The position numbers and the translations under genes are program-made. From Capniomyces stellatus (lineage: Eukaryota; Kickxellomycota; Harpellomycetes; Harpellales; Legeriomycetaceae), in contig LUVW01000011.1 of assembly GCA_001661515.1 (NCBI GenBank), positions 10,322-74,321 of the forward strand: a DNA stretch of 64,000 nt, in the 5' to 3' direction. Positions 46,701 through 58,517 of this stretch are shown here, piece after piece (the stretch's first letter is position 1; the number at the start of each line of letters is the position of its first letter). A model generated the notes under the pieces. That model was not told where the DNA came from and ran no database searches. It saw nothing but the letters and a program-made list of their open reading frames with translations.

Positions 46701-47748
46701 TTTGACATTGAGATTTTCTGATACAGAGTTTGAAGTTCGCGAGTTGGCTATTTCCTTTGTGTCAGAAATCGTGTCGATAAACCCCGAGTTTATATCCACA
46801 AATCTCTTGGAAAAAGCCCTTCAGTCGCTGGGTGATTCAGAGGCTGAGGTCCGCTCGGCAGTTGTAAAGCTGGGCATCTCTTGTCTTGGGTCGCGAAAAC
46901 ACTCTAGCCGATTACACAAACTCATTGCCGACACTTTTTGCAAACAGAGCTTGGCGAGTATTTTGAACGACGCAGATGGTCTGGTTCGCCAATCTGGATT
47001 GGAGTACCTAGTTGTCCTAATCGCAAATATGCCAAACGACATTGAAACTGTTTCAACAGTTCTCAACCAGCGCCTAATCAGATGCTTTGCCACTGACACC
47101 AACATTGACATCCGCATAAAGGCAATAGACCTTCTACACAAGCTTTCTGACTACCTTATACACACAGCGTTCGATTTCTCACCTGTTGACATGGCTAGGG
47201 ACTGCTCCTATCTGGACACCTTTATCAAGTGGGACATTCATATATTCCTGACAGAGTTTGTAAGTTGACTTTCCAATTGATATTTTGACATGATTTTACT
47301 TGTATCATTACACCAACCTTCTTGCTATTGCTTTAAATTATCCTAACAGCAACAACATGCTCGTAGCCCAGCACTACAACCACCCCCTCCCCTTCATCAA
47401 CCACCTCTAACCCTTAACCACTATACTTGATAGGTCAATGACTTTTCAAGAGTCGTGAGAAAGTCTGCGGCAGACTGTTTGGTCGCATTGCAGTCTACAA
47501 TACACTCGTATACCAAAGACCTCAGACACCCTGTAAATAGATCACCAAACGTACACAACACCAAAGCAATGGCGTACGTTGACTGCTTATCTATATCTAT
47601 TGACTCACTGGACTTTGAATCCCTAAACCACCAAAATAAACACGAGTCTCTGTATGGGGAGATATTCGATTCTAAGGAATTCTACTTAGACCTGATGTTT
47701 GAGTCGTCAACCAGGAATACCGGAAACAACATACTGGAATGCTATTGA
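43783..47748 (+). CDS. BRAT1: BRAT1-like HEAT-repeat protein, nine exons
   Basis: Exons 43783-44094, 44235-44548, 44718-44898, 44983-45201, 45322-45816, 45978-46070, 46262-46414, 46570-47259 and 47434-47748 join in frame to 923 aa; human BRAT1 is about 820. All introns start GT and end AG; the third has a weak donor (gtgttt). The protein is helical throughout. The best matches to BRAT1 are in the C-terminal half: FEVRELAISFVSEI (HEAT), the VNDFSRVVRKSAADCL helix pair, and above all the last residues ILECY. Human BRAT1 ends in a Cys-Tyr tail reported to plug the active site of the Integrator nuclease INTS11. This protein therefore probably binds an INTS9/INTS11-type module in the cytoplasm. 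The assignment rests on motif recall, not a search. Confidence 0.75.
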
Positions 47749-48310
47749 TCCACAGTATGTACACCTGCTTGTTCATAGCGCTTGACTTTATATCCAAATA
47801 CAAGCAAATCTTTACCGTTTCTTTAATAAATTCGATTCGCCAGCTGGCGGTGTGTTTACATTATTGCACATAATTCAAATATAAACCAATACAGATTTGT
47901 TCAAAGTCGGAGTTTTATTCCCACTATTTATGACATCTTTTAATCTTAATAATTCATACATATAAACGAGCCAACCAGGAGAAATTATAAAGTTGGCATT
48001 CAACCACCACAACGTGAATTCTTGTCGAATAATTATATTTATTTGCTGCTTATTGCTGTTTTTAATTGTTAATTGTTACTGTTTATTTATTATTTGCTAC
48101 TGTTTGTCGACCATTTGTTGTTGATTGTCTATTATTTGCTACTGTTTGTTTATTATTTGTTGGTTTATGTCTTCTCATCAATGTATCCAAATTTATATCG
48201 TTTCGGAAATTCCCATAACGCCTTTCCCCTCCCCCATAAATTAATTGCTTGATTTAATTTCGATATGAGAACTTTCCGGAATTGCGATTTAGTATTTCTT
48301 TTATACCAAA
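47749..48310. other. intergenic, no gene seen
   Basis: Includes repeated ttatttgctactgtttg units at about 48060-48160. No gene. Confidence 0.5.
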
Positions 48311-48661
48311 ATGAGCTTCCGTGTATTGAAAATAGTGCTGTTCCATTTACCGAGTTACAAAATGTCGTGTGATTTTAATCAATTGCGACAAATTATGTTA
48401 TTAAACTGTTCGTATGAGTCAACTAGGCGAGGAAGAGGGAGAGATGACGGTATCGATGGTCAAGGATATAGCGTTTGGTTAGCTAGGCGGGTTCTTTTCA
48501 AATTAGAAGCATATTCTCGTACACCACTTGGTGATAACCGTCATCAACAAATTGTAAGAGCCAAGTTCAGAAATATAAAAGTGCCTGTAACATACTTCCA
48601 ACACTGTTGGCTACTAGTCTCCTGTTTTTCAGGTCGGTTACTCCCTACAACATACTCTTAG
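48311..48661 (+). CDS. doubtful hypothetical protein
   Basis: A 116-codon frame from ATG. The middle part (YESTRRGRGRDDGIDGQGY, then WLARRVLFKLEAYSR) has protein-like composition, but the ends look random. No family recognised. It could be a relic or an exon of an unrecognised gene. Confidence 0.25.
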   Translation: MSFRVLKIVLFHLPSYKMSCDFNQLRQIMLLNCSYESTRRGRGRDDGIDGQGYSVWLARRVLFKLEAYSRTPLGDNRHQQIVRAKFRNIKVPVTYFQHCWLLVSCFSGRLLPTTYS

Positions 48662-49509
48662 TCCAAACTGTTTTATAACAGCGTTGAATTTGTTTATCAA
48701 TCATTTTGCCCGAAAGTTGTAGTTATAAATACTGCACATTGCTTATATTATGGGTTTAATTTATTTATTTTTTGTTGGTCTTTTATTTTATACACTTGAC
48801 CAAATTCAACTTACCAGACCAAATTTGCTGAAACGACAACCATTGGCCGTCTGTCTATTTCTTTAGAAGCCAAGTCATTAAGTTTTAAAGCTCTTAGGCT
48901 TTTAAATCTAAAATTACACAAACTTTACTCTGCTATTGGTGGATAAATAACCCTCCTCCCAAAGAGCTTGTGGAATATAAACCAAATTGCAATGCTGCAT
49001 TTGCGCTGCAAAAAAAAGTAACAAGAAACAAGGAAAAAGGAACAAGTTCTTGCGTTTTAACTTGAGGCTAAACTTCGAACGTAGTGAGATTGGGATTTGA
49101 GATAAATATCCTGTGTTTAAAAAGAGAAAATTGGAAAATTTTAATTAACAAGCTTTAAACAATTATTTCAACCAAACTAAAAAAAAGCGATTTTTTTTTC
49201 CATTTAGTATATATATTTTTTGATTTAAAAGGTAGTGTTTCCAAAGATAAAATTGTGAAAGGCAACTCTACTTACTGGGAACGCAACAAGCTAGCTTTTC
49301 TTAAACCTGATTACTAAAGGTAGATAACAACCAAACTCAAGGTATTAATCGCTGCGTGCCTGGATCTGTCTTTTTTTTATCCTCTTGATTAACAACCAAC
49401 ATTCAACTTTAGCATATACTATTGATAAAGCCATAAACAAAAAGGCTCTGTCAATCTTGCAAAAGCACAGCCGAAAAAAGAAAGAAACAAAAGAAAAAGA
49501 AACAAAAGT
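48662..49509. other. intergenic, no gene seen
   Basis: Promoter side of YHM2. Nothing else recognised. Confidence 0.5.
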
Positions 49510-50614
49510 ATGGAAAGCAAAGAGGTACTGAGAGGCAGCACTGGAAAGGTAGAGAAAAAGACAATACCATGGAGAAATCTGCTGATAGGAGCAACCATTC
49601 AGGTTTTTGAAGTTTCTACCCTAGGACAACCCTTTGAAGTTATCAAAACGCATATGGCTGGTAATTTATGATGAATTTATATCACTGATTCACATTTTAT
49701 GATTTATATCACTGATTCGGGTGTTGTGTTTTGCAATCGTGATTTATACACTACGACTTCATTAAACGCAATTGCTATTCGCTCCTATCAACAGCGTGCC
49801 TACGCCTTCATGATTAATATCATGTCTAAACTATAAATGCTGATGTATTCACTTAGCTAATAGAGGGCAAAACCTTCGGGGCTCAATTACAGCTATTTAC
49901 CAGCGCGGAGGAATTAAAGGTTACTACCAAGGGCTGATTCCCTGGGCCTGGATAGAGGCTTCTACAAAAGGTGGAGTGCTGCTGTTTACTTCTTCAGAGG
50001 TAGAGACAGTTTCGCAAAGCCTTGGTGCTTCCCGGATTACCTCGGGTCTATTAGGAGGCATGATTGGAGGTATTGCCCAAGCATATACCACCATGGGGTT
50101 CTGTACTTTTATGAAGACGGTTGAGGTGACTAGAGATAAGATGCCAGGCGACAAAACATCAACATTTAGAATTGCCCAGCAGGTTTTCAAAAAGGAGGGA
50201 ATTAGAGGACTAAACCGAGGTGTTTCTGCTGTTGCTTTGAGACAAATGACCAACTGGGGTTCAAGATTCGGTATCTCTCGTTTCACCGAGAGCTTAATGC
50301 GTGGTGGCGACAAAAAGCGCAAACTGTCGAACAGCGAGCGTATACTATCGTCTATTGTAGGTGGCGCTTTGGCTTGCTGGAACCAGCCTATCGAGGTTAT
50401 CCGAGTTGAAATGCAATCCCAAACCAAAGATGTGAATAGACCTAAAAACATGAACGTGCTCAGCTGTGCAAAGTATATTTATAGCCAGTCTGGTTATCTA
50501 GGATTCTATAGAGGCGTAACACCAAGAATATGCTTAAGTGTTTACTTGACTACATGTATGGTGTTTGGAGGCGATAGTATCAAGGCATACTTTAGCAAAA
50601 CCCCTGCCAATTAA
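49510..50614 (+). CDS. YHM2: mitochondrial citrate/2-oxoglutarate carrier, two exons
   Basis: Exons 49510-49660 and 49857-50614 (intron GTAATT...TTAG, phase 1) give 302 aa. It is a mitochondrial carrier with three repeats and six membrane helices in the inner membrane. In yeast Yhm2 exchanges citrate for oxoglutarate, feeding cytosolic NADPH and acetyl-CoA. Family-specific stretches are clear: TLGQPFEVIKTHMA across the intron, YYQGLIPWAWIEASTKG, LGGMIGGIAQAYTTMGFCT, MKTVEVTR, RQMTNWGSRFG and NQPIEVIRVEMQS, ending YRGVTPRI. Length and motifs match the family throughout. The first exon supplies a short N-terminus and helix 1. Confidence 0.96.
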
Positions 50615-51228
50615 ACTTGCGTTGAATGGCTACGCACTCTAGTTTTTTTTTACTGTTGTAATAGTTTCACATTTTACCAAATAAAACAAAGGCCATTCCC
50701 ATTTCCACCCCAAAGTTTGTTTTGACTTTAATATATCTAGCCCAACCTTACATCCCAATACATTGGAGATGTGACTTGCCTCTTCAACTATCACCTTGCC
50801 TCCTACGTTGGTTTAGGGTGTTTGACTTTTGCTTTTTTAAGCGTACTATTATTGAAATTCTGTTATTTAAAAGTTGATGAGTAAAAAGAAATGTTGAGCC
50901 TTTACTATGCTGCGAATATTATCGTCTATTGGCTTATAAAAGCTATTCAAAATACTGATTAAAAGCATTGTGTTTCATCGATCAAAATCGATCAAAATCG
51001 CACCTAATGTTTTTATAGCAATACTTTTTAGTTTTCCAACCTATTTTTTTAACAAAAGTATTTATTTGACAGAAGTCGATTTTCTAAAAAAAATAAAAGT
51101 GGAAACAACCTAAGTATAAAAGCACGATGGGATCTAAAAGTATTCTAGAAAAGTGTCAAGTGCAAAAAACTTAAAATTAAAAAAAAAACCTCAACTTTGG
51201 GCGTCTTAACAAAGGAGGTTTGGTATAA
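50615..51228. other. intergenic, no gene seen
   Basis: 3' flank of YHM2 and promoter of GEP4. A direct repeat of atcgatcaaaatcg occurs near 50978-51000. Confidence 0.5.
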
Positions 51229-52427
51229 ATGGTACAGTCACTAAACACATCAGGTATCAAGACCTTCTTTAAAGTCATCTTCAATTTAAAGCTTGCTACT
51301 CCACATTTAACTGTTAAAGGTATTCATTTTTTCACAAAGTACACGTATTGTTTATATCAAATGCCGTTTAAAAAAGTCAATAGCCAATAGCGCCGAATTG
51401 AGGTAGGGTTGAGGTTGAGACGAATAATCAAACTAAGGTAAAGGGTTGTGCGATTTCGCTGTATAAATAGATTTGAGAAGCATTCCTTTTCAAGAATTAC
51501 ACAACAAAGGCATTCGATTTATAGCCTTTGACAAGGATAACTGTTTGACTGCGCCATACGAAAACGAGATTCACAAACCATTCCAAGTAAGGCTTAGACG
51601 CGACACGGTTCAATTCAATATAAAATGAATATACAGGAAATAGTACAATAAGTAATTGCCAAATATATTTCTAGAACATTAAAGAACTCGATTAATATCT
51701 CTGATTACATTAAACACACACGCAATTTTCAAATAAAGAGTGCCTGGGAAGAATGTGTAAAGGTTTTCACTAAAGAAAACATTCTTATTGTATCCAATTC
51801 CGCGGGAAGTAGCGACGATTACCAGTTCAAAAAAGTAATATTTCAAAGTTTATAATCAGTGGAGGTTAATGAATATATAAATAAAACGGCGGGAACCTCT
51901 GCTGGGTAAATAAAGTAGGTGTTATTATACTAACACACTGGCAATAACCACAAACATTCAACTCGGCAATAGAGCACTCAAATAGAAATAGACATGGGTG
52001 TGAAGGTATTGAGGCATAGAACAAAGGTAGCGCTCTACCCATTGAACACAAGGGTTGAGGATACTCAAACTATAAAAAAATCGAGCACCGAACCAACTTG
52101 AGCTGGTACAGCTTTTATTAACTAACTAATCTATGACATTCGGTTCAACTAGAAGCCCGAATGTGGTGATGAAATGATGGGCTCGATAGACGGAAAATGG
52201 GAAGCTAGTCAGATAGCTGTTGTTGGGGACAGACTGCTTACAGACATAGTTTTTGGGAACTTAAATGGTATGTACACCATTTGGACTAAAGATATCATCA
52301 CCGAGACCGGCGATAATTTTTTTGCTGTAAAGGTAACAACTAACTTGATTTCTTTTTTATCTTCTTGAAGCCAAAGTATATACAAATATACCTTGAAGCG
52401 ATTGCTAAACAGCTTCAGCTTGGTTAA
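51229..52427 (+). CDS. GEP4: mitochondrial phosphatidylglycerophosphatase (HAD family), seven exons
   Basis: Exons 51229-51319, 51471-51586, 51739-51834, 51865-51905, 51975-52026, 52153-52332 and 52371-52427 join in frame to 210 aa. Gep4 dephosphorylates phosphatidylglycerophosphate on the matrix side of the inner membrane, a step in cardiolipin synthesis. Visible motifs: FDKDNCLTAP (HAD motif I, nucleophile Asp), ILIVSNSAG (motif II), VLRHRTKKPECGDE (Lys motif) and VVGDRLLTDI (acidic motif). Between motif II and the Lys motif, exons 4-5 add a few residues compared with yeast (GTSAGTQIEIDMG); the exact borders there are the least certain part. Introns are very short (30 to about 150 bp; the last is 38 bp). 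Confidence 0.88.
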
Positions 52428-53301
52428 ATGTGTTGTTTGCACTATCATTAGATCCGGCGTTTTGAACACATACTACATAGCTCCGTTTTACACAAGATCA
52501 GGCCTCTCTTCCATCCAGCATCTATTAGCGAATGATTCTGGCGTCATGGCTTTAGAAACACACCTACTATTATAAACTATACAACTTAGCAACTCGTCTC
52601 CTTTTGTTACAATTCTCATGACCAAGCCCGTCTTTTTATCTTTTTTTTGTTGCTTCTTCTTAAAAAGCAAGCAACACCTGTTTTTGTGCTACTGAATCTA
52701 ATATTATTCATTTGGGGTTTGCGGTTGGTGTGTTTGCTGTCCTGTGAATTTGCTACAAACACCCCCATTCAATAATACATATACTCTGACTATAATTTTT
52801 TTTTTTGGCTAGTAAAACCTCGAGCCTCAAACTTTCCATTTTCCTGAGCAAAAGTCTAGCCAAGTAGACTTGTGCTTCAAACTGCTTTCTGAGCCAAGTC
52901 TTAGACAATTGGCTAGATACTTTGTATAATAAGAAATAAAAATAAATATAGTAGAAAACCCTAGAATGCGGTTTTTAGTGGTCTTGGTGTTGATTTTACT
53001 TGATTCAATGATACTATTGACCAACCATTATTGGCTTTGAACCAATTTCCATTAATTATAACCTTGGTTAAGCCTTAAAAAAAATTCTTCAAATTAACCT
53101 TTTTTTTCATAGTAAAAATTTGAAATAAAGAAAGGAAAAAAAAAAAAGGTGAAATTTTGAAATTTTGAAAAATTAAATACGATAAGAATGAGATTCAAGT
53201 ATAAGATTGAATCGTTCACTTTTTCCACAGTTTTCGCGTAGACGTATAGTTCCCAAGAAAATCAGGGTTAAATAGTACTTTACTTCACACGATCTAAAAC
53301 A
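52428..53301. other. intergenic and 5' leader of the P2 gene
   Basis: AT-rich. No gene seen. Confidence 0.5.
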
Positions 53302-53497
53302 GTAAGTTGAATTTAAAATCACACAAGTAATCATGAATGCATATATGTTATATACACCGATGGCGTCAGTATAATTGGATTTTTAACGGATTCGTTACTG
53401 AAAAGCAAGAAGTAAATTAAACATCCCAGATGTAAATTTGAATCCGTTTAAAAATTGCAAGCTGATTAATTTTGTGTAACTTTTCTTTAATTTGTAG
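53302..53497 (+). other. probable 5' UTR intron of the P2 gene
   Basis: Donor aca|gtaagt and acceptor tttgtag with pyrimidine-rich lead (cttttctttaa), ending just upstream of the start codon. Introns in leaders of ribosomal protein genes are common. Confidence 0.6.
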
Positions 53498-53507
53498 AAT
53501 AATAAAC

Positions 53508-53964
53508 ATGCGTTATCTTGCTGCTTACTTGCTTCTTAACTTGGCCGGAGCCAAAAACATCTCTGCTGCCGATATCTCAGCTGTCATTTCATCAGTTGGT
53601 ATTGACGTTGACCAGGAACGTATCACTGCTCTCCTTGCTTCAGTCAGTGGAAAGTCAGTCGATGAGTTGATTGCCGAAGGTGCCTCCAAGCTTGCTTCAG
53701 TTCCATCAGGTGGTGCTGCCCCAGCTGCCGCTGCCGCCAGTGGTGCTTCAGCCGGAGCTGCTGAAACAGCTGCTGCCGCCCCAGCTGAGGAGGAAGAGGA
53801 ATCCGATGACGTAAGTTTCTTACTATTTTCTTTGTTGAAATAAACTACCATGGATGTTGTACATTATTGTTGTTTTGCTTTACTTTGCTTTCTACATTTT
53901 ACTAACCATTAAATGTGTTTTTCTTTGATTTAAATAGGATATGGGTTTCGGTTTGTTCGATTAA
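53508..53964 (+). CDS. RPP2: 60S acidic ribosomal protein P2, two coding exons
   Basis: Exons 53508-53810 and 53938-53964 give 109 aa. P2 is a component of the ribosomal stalk that recruits elongation factors. It begins [15 protein letters not shown], has the helical dimerisation part ([20 protein letters not shown]), the Ala-rich hinge, and the conserved acidic end [16 protein letters not shown], whose last nine residues are supplied by the tiny second exon. The ATG at 53508 is preferred over an earlier in-frame codon because P2 proteins start there and a splice acceptor (tttgtag) ends 10 bases before it. A 5' UTR intron (about 53302-53497, GTAAGT...GTAG) is therefore likely. Confidence 0.95.
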
Positions 53965-55126
53965 ATTAAAAAATAGTCTAGCTTATAGATCATTCTTTAT
54001 AATCAAACTTGCTGTATTTTGAAGTACTTTGTCATTAATAAATACACATGGAAAATTATGTATATCAAACGTGAACAATCATGTTGTAAAAATTATTTTA
54101 TTGTCACTATATCATGTTATGAATCTGATCAGCAGTGTCCTGTCTTTTTTTATTTTTATCTTGTCATACAAGTGATATTTTACTGAAATGGATCGGTGGT
54201 TTGTAATTTTGGACTTTGTTGGTTGTGCTAGTTTGCCGTTTTATATGATCATTGATTTTCCTCTTGCCATGAAAATAGCCCAACTGTTACTGGTTTGCCT
54301 GCTATTTTCCAGCGTTGTCCGTTTTTACTACTATTATTGATATTTTGTCCGTTTTTTTAAGAAAAAACAAAGCTAGATATTACTGTCCGGATTTCTTCAA
54401 TTTATCAAAGCTATCCAGCAGCCTACAGAAATCAGTATGACCGCGATCAAAATATCATCCCAAACAACACAGTTTTGACAGCCAAAACTACACCTTATCT
54501 ACATCCACCTTACCACAACCGATCTTTTCATGACTTGATAGCCGTTTGCTACTTTGGAATACATAGTAGGACTGTATTTCTTTATTTAACATTTGGTTGC
54601 TCTAACTTGAATGAAAGCTACGCACAAGTTTGTGACCTCATTCACCTAGTTGCCACCGCATCAACACATCACCACTTGTAGTTTGAGCAAGTCTGTACGA
54701 CATTGATATATCTAATTACGACCTCTATTTATACTTTGATCACGTTACCATTGATTAGAACAACCAACAACCTAGCTGGCTACTTTAGCCTTACTTTCCC
54801 ACCATCGCTGTTGGTCTTATAGTAAGCAAAGCACGAGTCAACCTTTGTTTCAACACAGCATGCTGTGAAACTATAAGCAAATACAGTTTTGCTGGACAAA
54901 CATTCGACAATTAGATTACCACAAAAGCTGCCAAGTTTACTGGCACCGCTAGAGTACAATCAAAGTACTGGCTTATGTATCAGTTTATTATAGTCAAGGG
55001 TACATTGTATTTGAAAAAAGAAGAACCCTCCCCCCTCCCTTCCAACTATTTAAAAGCCAAAAAGTAAAGCAACGTAAAAAGTTCAGAGAAAAAGTCGTGA
55101 TTATAACAAAAGCCGGGCTGGAACTA
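53965..55126. other. intergenic, no gene seen
   Basis: 3' flanks of the convergent P2 and IF1 genes. Nothing else recognised. Confidence 0.5.
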
Positions 55127-55632
55127 TCATTTTTTATCTTTTTTTATTTGGTTGATTGACTCGGCAATTTCTTCAATGTCCTTTTTGGCCTTTTCCAACT
55201 TTTCGTGAAGGACCTTGAGTTTATCCTTTTCCTATATAATTGCAATATAGTCATTATATTTACATGAACTGTGCATCTTGGCCAACTTGCTTTTTAAAAG
55301 TGTAAAAACAACGAGTATTGTCGGTTTTAAATGGCGAATTCACTTACTTGTTGTTTGATGTACATGTCCTCTGATGCCTTTTCCTATTTATAACAATTGA
55401 ACACATAAATGTATACATTTAGTTAACTTTTCTGTGCTCAATTTATTTTTGAAACACTGTAAATGGCAGTAAATATACAAGCAGGTTCAAAGCGAAATTC
55501 AGTGCCTAAAATGTTTTACTATGGATTAATTACTCTTTTGTCAAAGACGCCATCCGAGTAATTTCTGATTGGCATGGCTGCTTTGGTTAAAACCGAGTTT
55601 GAGACGAGACGGGTAAGGTTGGTGCGCAACAT
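55127..55632 (-). CDS. INH1: mitochondrial F1F0-ATPase inhibitor IF1, three exons
   Basis: Exons 55632-55534, 55383-55348 and 55231-55127 join in phase 0 (donors GTAATT and GTAAGT, acceptors ATAG) into 79 aa. IF1 binds F1-ATPase when the matrix acidifies and stops ATP hydrolysis. An Arg-rich mitochondrial presequence (MLRTNLTRLVSNSVLTKAAM, then RNYSDG) precedes the inhibitory region FDKREKASEDMYIKQQEKDK, which aligns with the FxxRE+A.ED.(F/Y).+Q.EKE pattern of yeast Inh1 and animal IF1. A coiled coil (LHEKLEKAKKDIEEIAESIN) and a Lys-rich end follow. All exons are shorter than 110 bp, so the gene is easy to miss. Confidence 0.92.
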
Positions 55633-56769
55633 TTGTACTATTGTTCTATAAATATGGTATCGAGTATTCTTGTGAGCAACTGTTAAGTCAAGGGTGACGT
55701 TATAGTAAAGGAATATGTCATTAATAAAAGGCTTACCTTTTTAAATAATTCAATCTGTTTAGAAGATTAAGATGGGTTTGGTATGCTGGAAATAAAACTG
55801 CAATTAAATACCTTTTTATCAAGCGCCTAATTTCAAAACCAGTCTAGAGTTTATGGCTATTATTAGGTTTCGTACAAACAAAAGTCTAGGCATTATTAAG
55901 CTCTAAATGCTCTTGATTGTTGGATTTGTGCTGATTCGCTCAAAATATTGGCCCAGTTCATTAGATAATATTCCTATAATCCAATTTAAAACTCCAACTG
56001 CTTGAGAATAATACTGGTCAAAGTATATTCAACATTGTTGACTTGGGTTGCCTTAATGTAGGTCTGTTGGGACTTTTATCTGCCTCGACCGTGCTGTTTC
56101 ATAATAAGTCGAACCCATCCTGTTTTATATTGCATACTCTCCTAACCCAAATTGTGGAATTGACATATAAGGCTTGGTTATAGTCGTTTTAATTACCTTA
56201 TTCACTGTTCAAAGGATTTAGTTGATTATTTGGTTGACAGACTTGGTCTGTTTTGCCTATTTGTGAATTTTAAGCTCAAGTCGTTTTCCCTCTGCCGTTC
56301 AACCCAACTGGACTCAGCAGACCAAGTTGGATTCGATTACGCGGCCTTTAAATAAAACAGCGAATGGTAAAGTTGACCTATGCTTCCAGTGATCCAATAG
56401 AGAACTCGGGTTGACTAATTTCCGCGATAAGAGCCTGTTGGATCGCTTTCATTCGAAAATGTCGAATTGAATAACTTTTTTGTTCCAAACTCACGCTTTT
56501 TTAATTTTAATTTTAATTTTTTTTTTTACTTATACTTTTGCTAATTCTAGTTTTCTTTTCCCACTTGATTTTCATTTTTTTTCTTTTAAAAGCAATAGCA
56601 GCAATAAAAAATTAATGAAAGGAGTGAAAAAAAATAATATTGGACCTGGAAAAAAGACTCAGTCAAAACAAGAGAAAGGGAATTAATTAGCGGAAACAAT
56701 TTTGTTTTCGTTGCAGAATTTAAATACCATTTTTGTTTAGTAAACACAGCTAATAGTAAATAATTCGAA
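55633..56769. other. divergent intergenic region, no gene seen
   Basis: Shared promoter region of IF1 (minus) and SUMO (plus). Nothing else recognised. Confidence 0.5.
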
Positions 56770-57316
56770 ATGTCTGATACCGAAAAGGCAGAATCCTCGG
56801 TCAAGCCAGAAGCTGGTGATTCCAAATCTGAAACTGAACACATTAATCTTAAAGTCGTTGGCGCTGTAGGTTCAGTTACTTTATCAAAAACACTATAACT
56901 TGGTTTATTTGGTTATACTGTTCTAACAGTTAATCTTAACTCGTGCATGTGTATTTATTAATCTTAGGATAATCAAGACATTTTCTTCAAGATTAAACGA
57001 AGCACCCGCTTGGAAAAGTTGATGCAAGCCTACTGCGATAGAACTGGGCGTGCCTTGAGTTCAGTTAGATTTTTGTTTGATGGCCAAAGATTGGCACCAA
57101 ATCACACACCTCACGAGGTAAGTATAAAGAATTTCAATTACTCGCAGCTTTTAATCTATAAACTGGCGCATTCGGATTCCTTTTTATACACAACATAGGT
57201 TTATGTAAAACGACTAATTGCTATAAATTTGTTTTTGGATTTTAATAAATCAATAGTTGGATATGGAAGAGGGTGATACTATAGATGCTATGGTTGAACA
57301 GATTGGTGGCTGTTAA
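56770..57316 (+). CDS. SMT3: SUMO (Smt3-like ubiquitin-like modifier), three exons
   Basis: Exons 56770-56865, 56968-57117 and 57257-57316 give 101 aa. SUMO is conjugated to lysines of target proteins, mostly nuclear. The disordered acidic N-terminus (MSDTEKAESSVKPEAGDSKS) is followed by the beta-grasp fold: HINLKVVGADNQDIFFKIK, RSTRLEKLMQAYCDR, VRFLFDGQRLAPNHTPHELD and MEEGDTIDAMVEQIGGC. The precursor ends in Gly-Gly-Cys, so a Ulp-type protease must remove one residue to expose the diglycine. The splice junctions at GA/DNQD and PHE/LDME keep the frame and match the family without gaps. Confidence 0.96.
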
Positions 57317-58517
57317 GGTCTCCCGCGAAGAACAAGAATATGTCTATATATAGCCTTAAATCTAATTAGTTTCTACGATAATTGGGTTCTTATAGCAAAA
57401 GACCTGACCATTTCTTTTTTCTATAAACAAAAATACAAAGAATAATACGATGGCTTGATAGCCTTATAACTACTAGAGCTATGGTACATTTAAAGTGGGT
57501 GATTTTCCTTTCCATGTTATAATAGTAACCGGCTGTTCGGTAAACTTTAGCTATACTGTTAGATACTCGGCCTTGTGCCAAACGTACGTTGTTCCTGTTT
57601 TTAGGTGTGATTTGGTTGAATATATACATATGGTATTGGCATGTGCTTTGATATATTCTTTGCCACACACTTTGTTCCCTAACAAGCTATTTGCCTCCTT
57701 GCAAACTTTTTTAATTTATGTTTTACCACGCAAAGTCATATAGTATCATAGGAGTGCTGGGGTTTATATTGTTGTTGTTGAAATTTTTTTTATTTTGATA
57801 CCAGGTACCAGAGCCAAGCTATGTTGGGAATGGGATATCCCAGGTGTGAAAAAGATCTAGACGTTGACTCTCCAGGAATGCTGTTCTGAGCACAATTTTA
57901 ACGTGACGCACCAACGACTTTTGAAAATGATAATGCTACTAAAGACCTTTTTACAAGCAAGTAATGCGCTTAAAGCTGGACCGATTGCTGCATACTTGTT
58001 TTCAACTACAACTTGACTCAAAGATAACCAAAATATGAAAACACCTATACTACTCTTGATATATATTATATGGTTGTTGATGCCAGTTGTAGCTTAGTTT
58101 GCAGTTATTTGGGTGCCTTGGTGTAATACATGAGATTGATCCAAACTGCTTAGCAATTTATTTTTTTCTAGCATTAAAGTTTTAGAATTTTAAAATAACG
58201 GAACAAAAATTGGACTGAATTGAAAAAAATAAATTAAAATCAAATTAAAAAAGTCCAGGTTTTTTTAAGAAAAAAAGTAAAACATTTTCCATAACGACTT
58301 TGAAAATACGTAAAAATACGAATCAACAAAATTCAAAAGGGAAGCGAAATTGATTCTTGTTCATTTTTTAAACACAACAAAAACGATTCTAAATTTCAAG
58401 CTACTAGATTAATCTGCAAAGATTCTGTTTACTTTAAGAATATATACATCCTTGGCTGACGACTTTACTTTTGATCTTGTGAATACCAAACAAATATATT
58501 TTTTTCGATAATACCAA
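57317..58517. other. intergenic, no gene seen
   Basis: AT-rich. No gene or RNA recognised. Confidence 0.5.
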
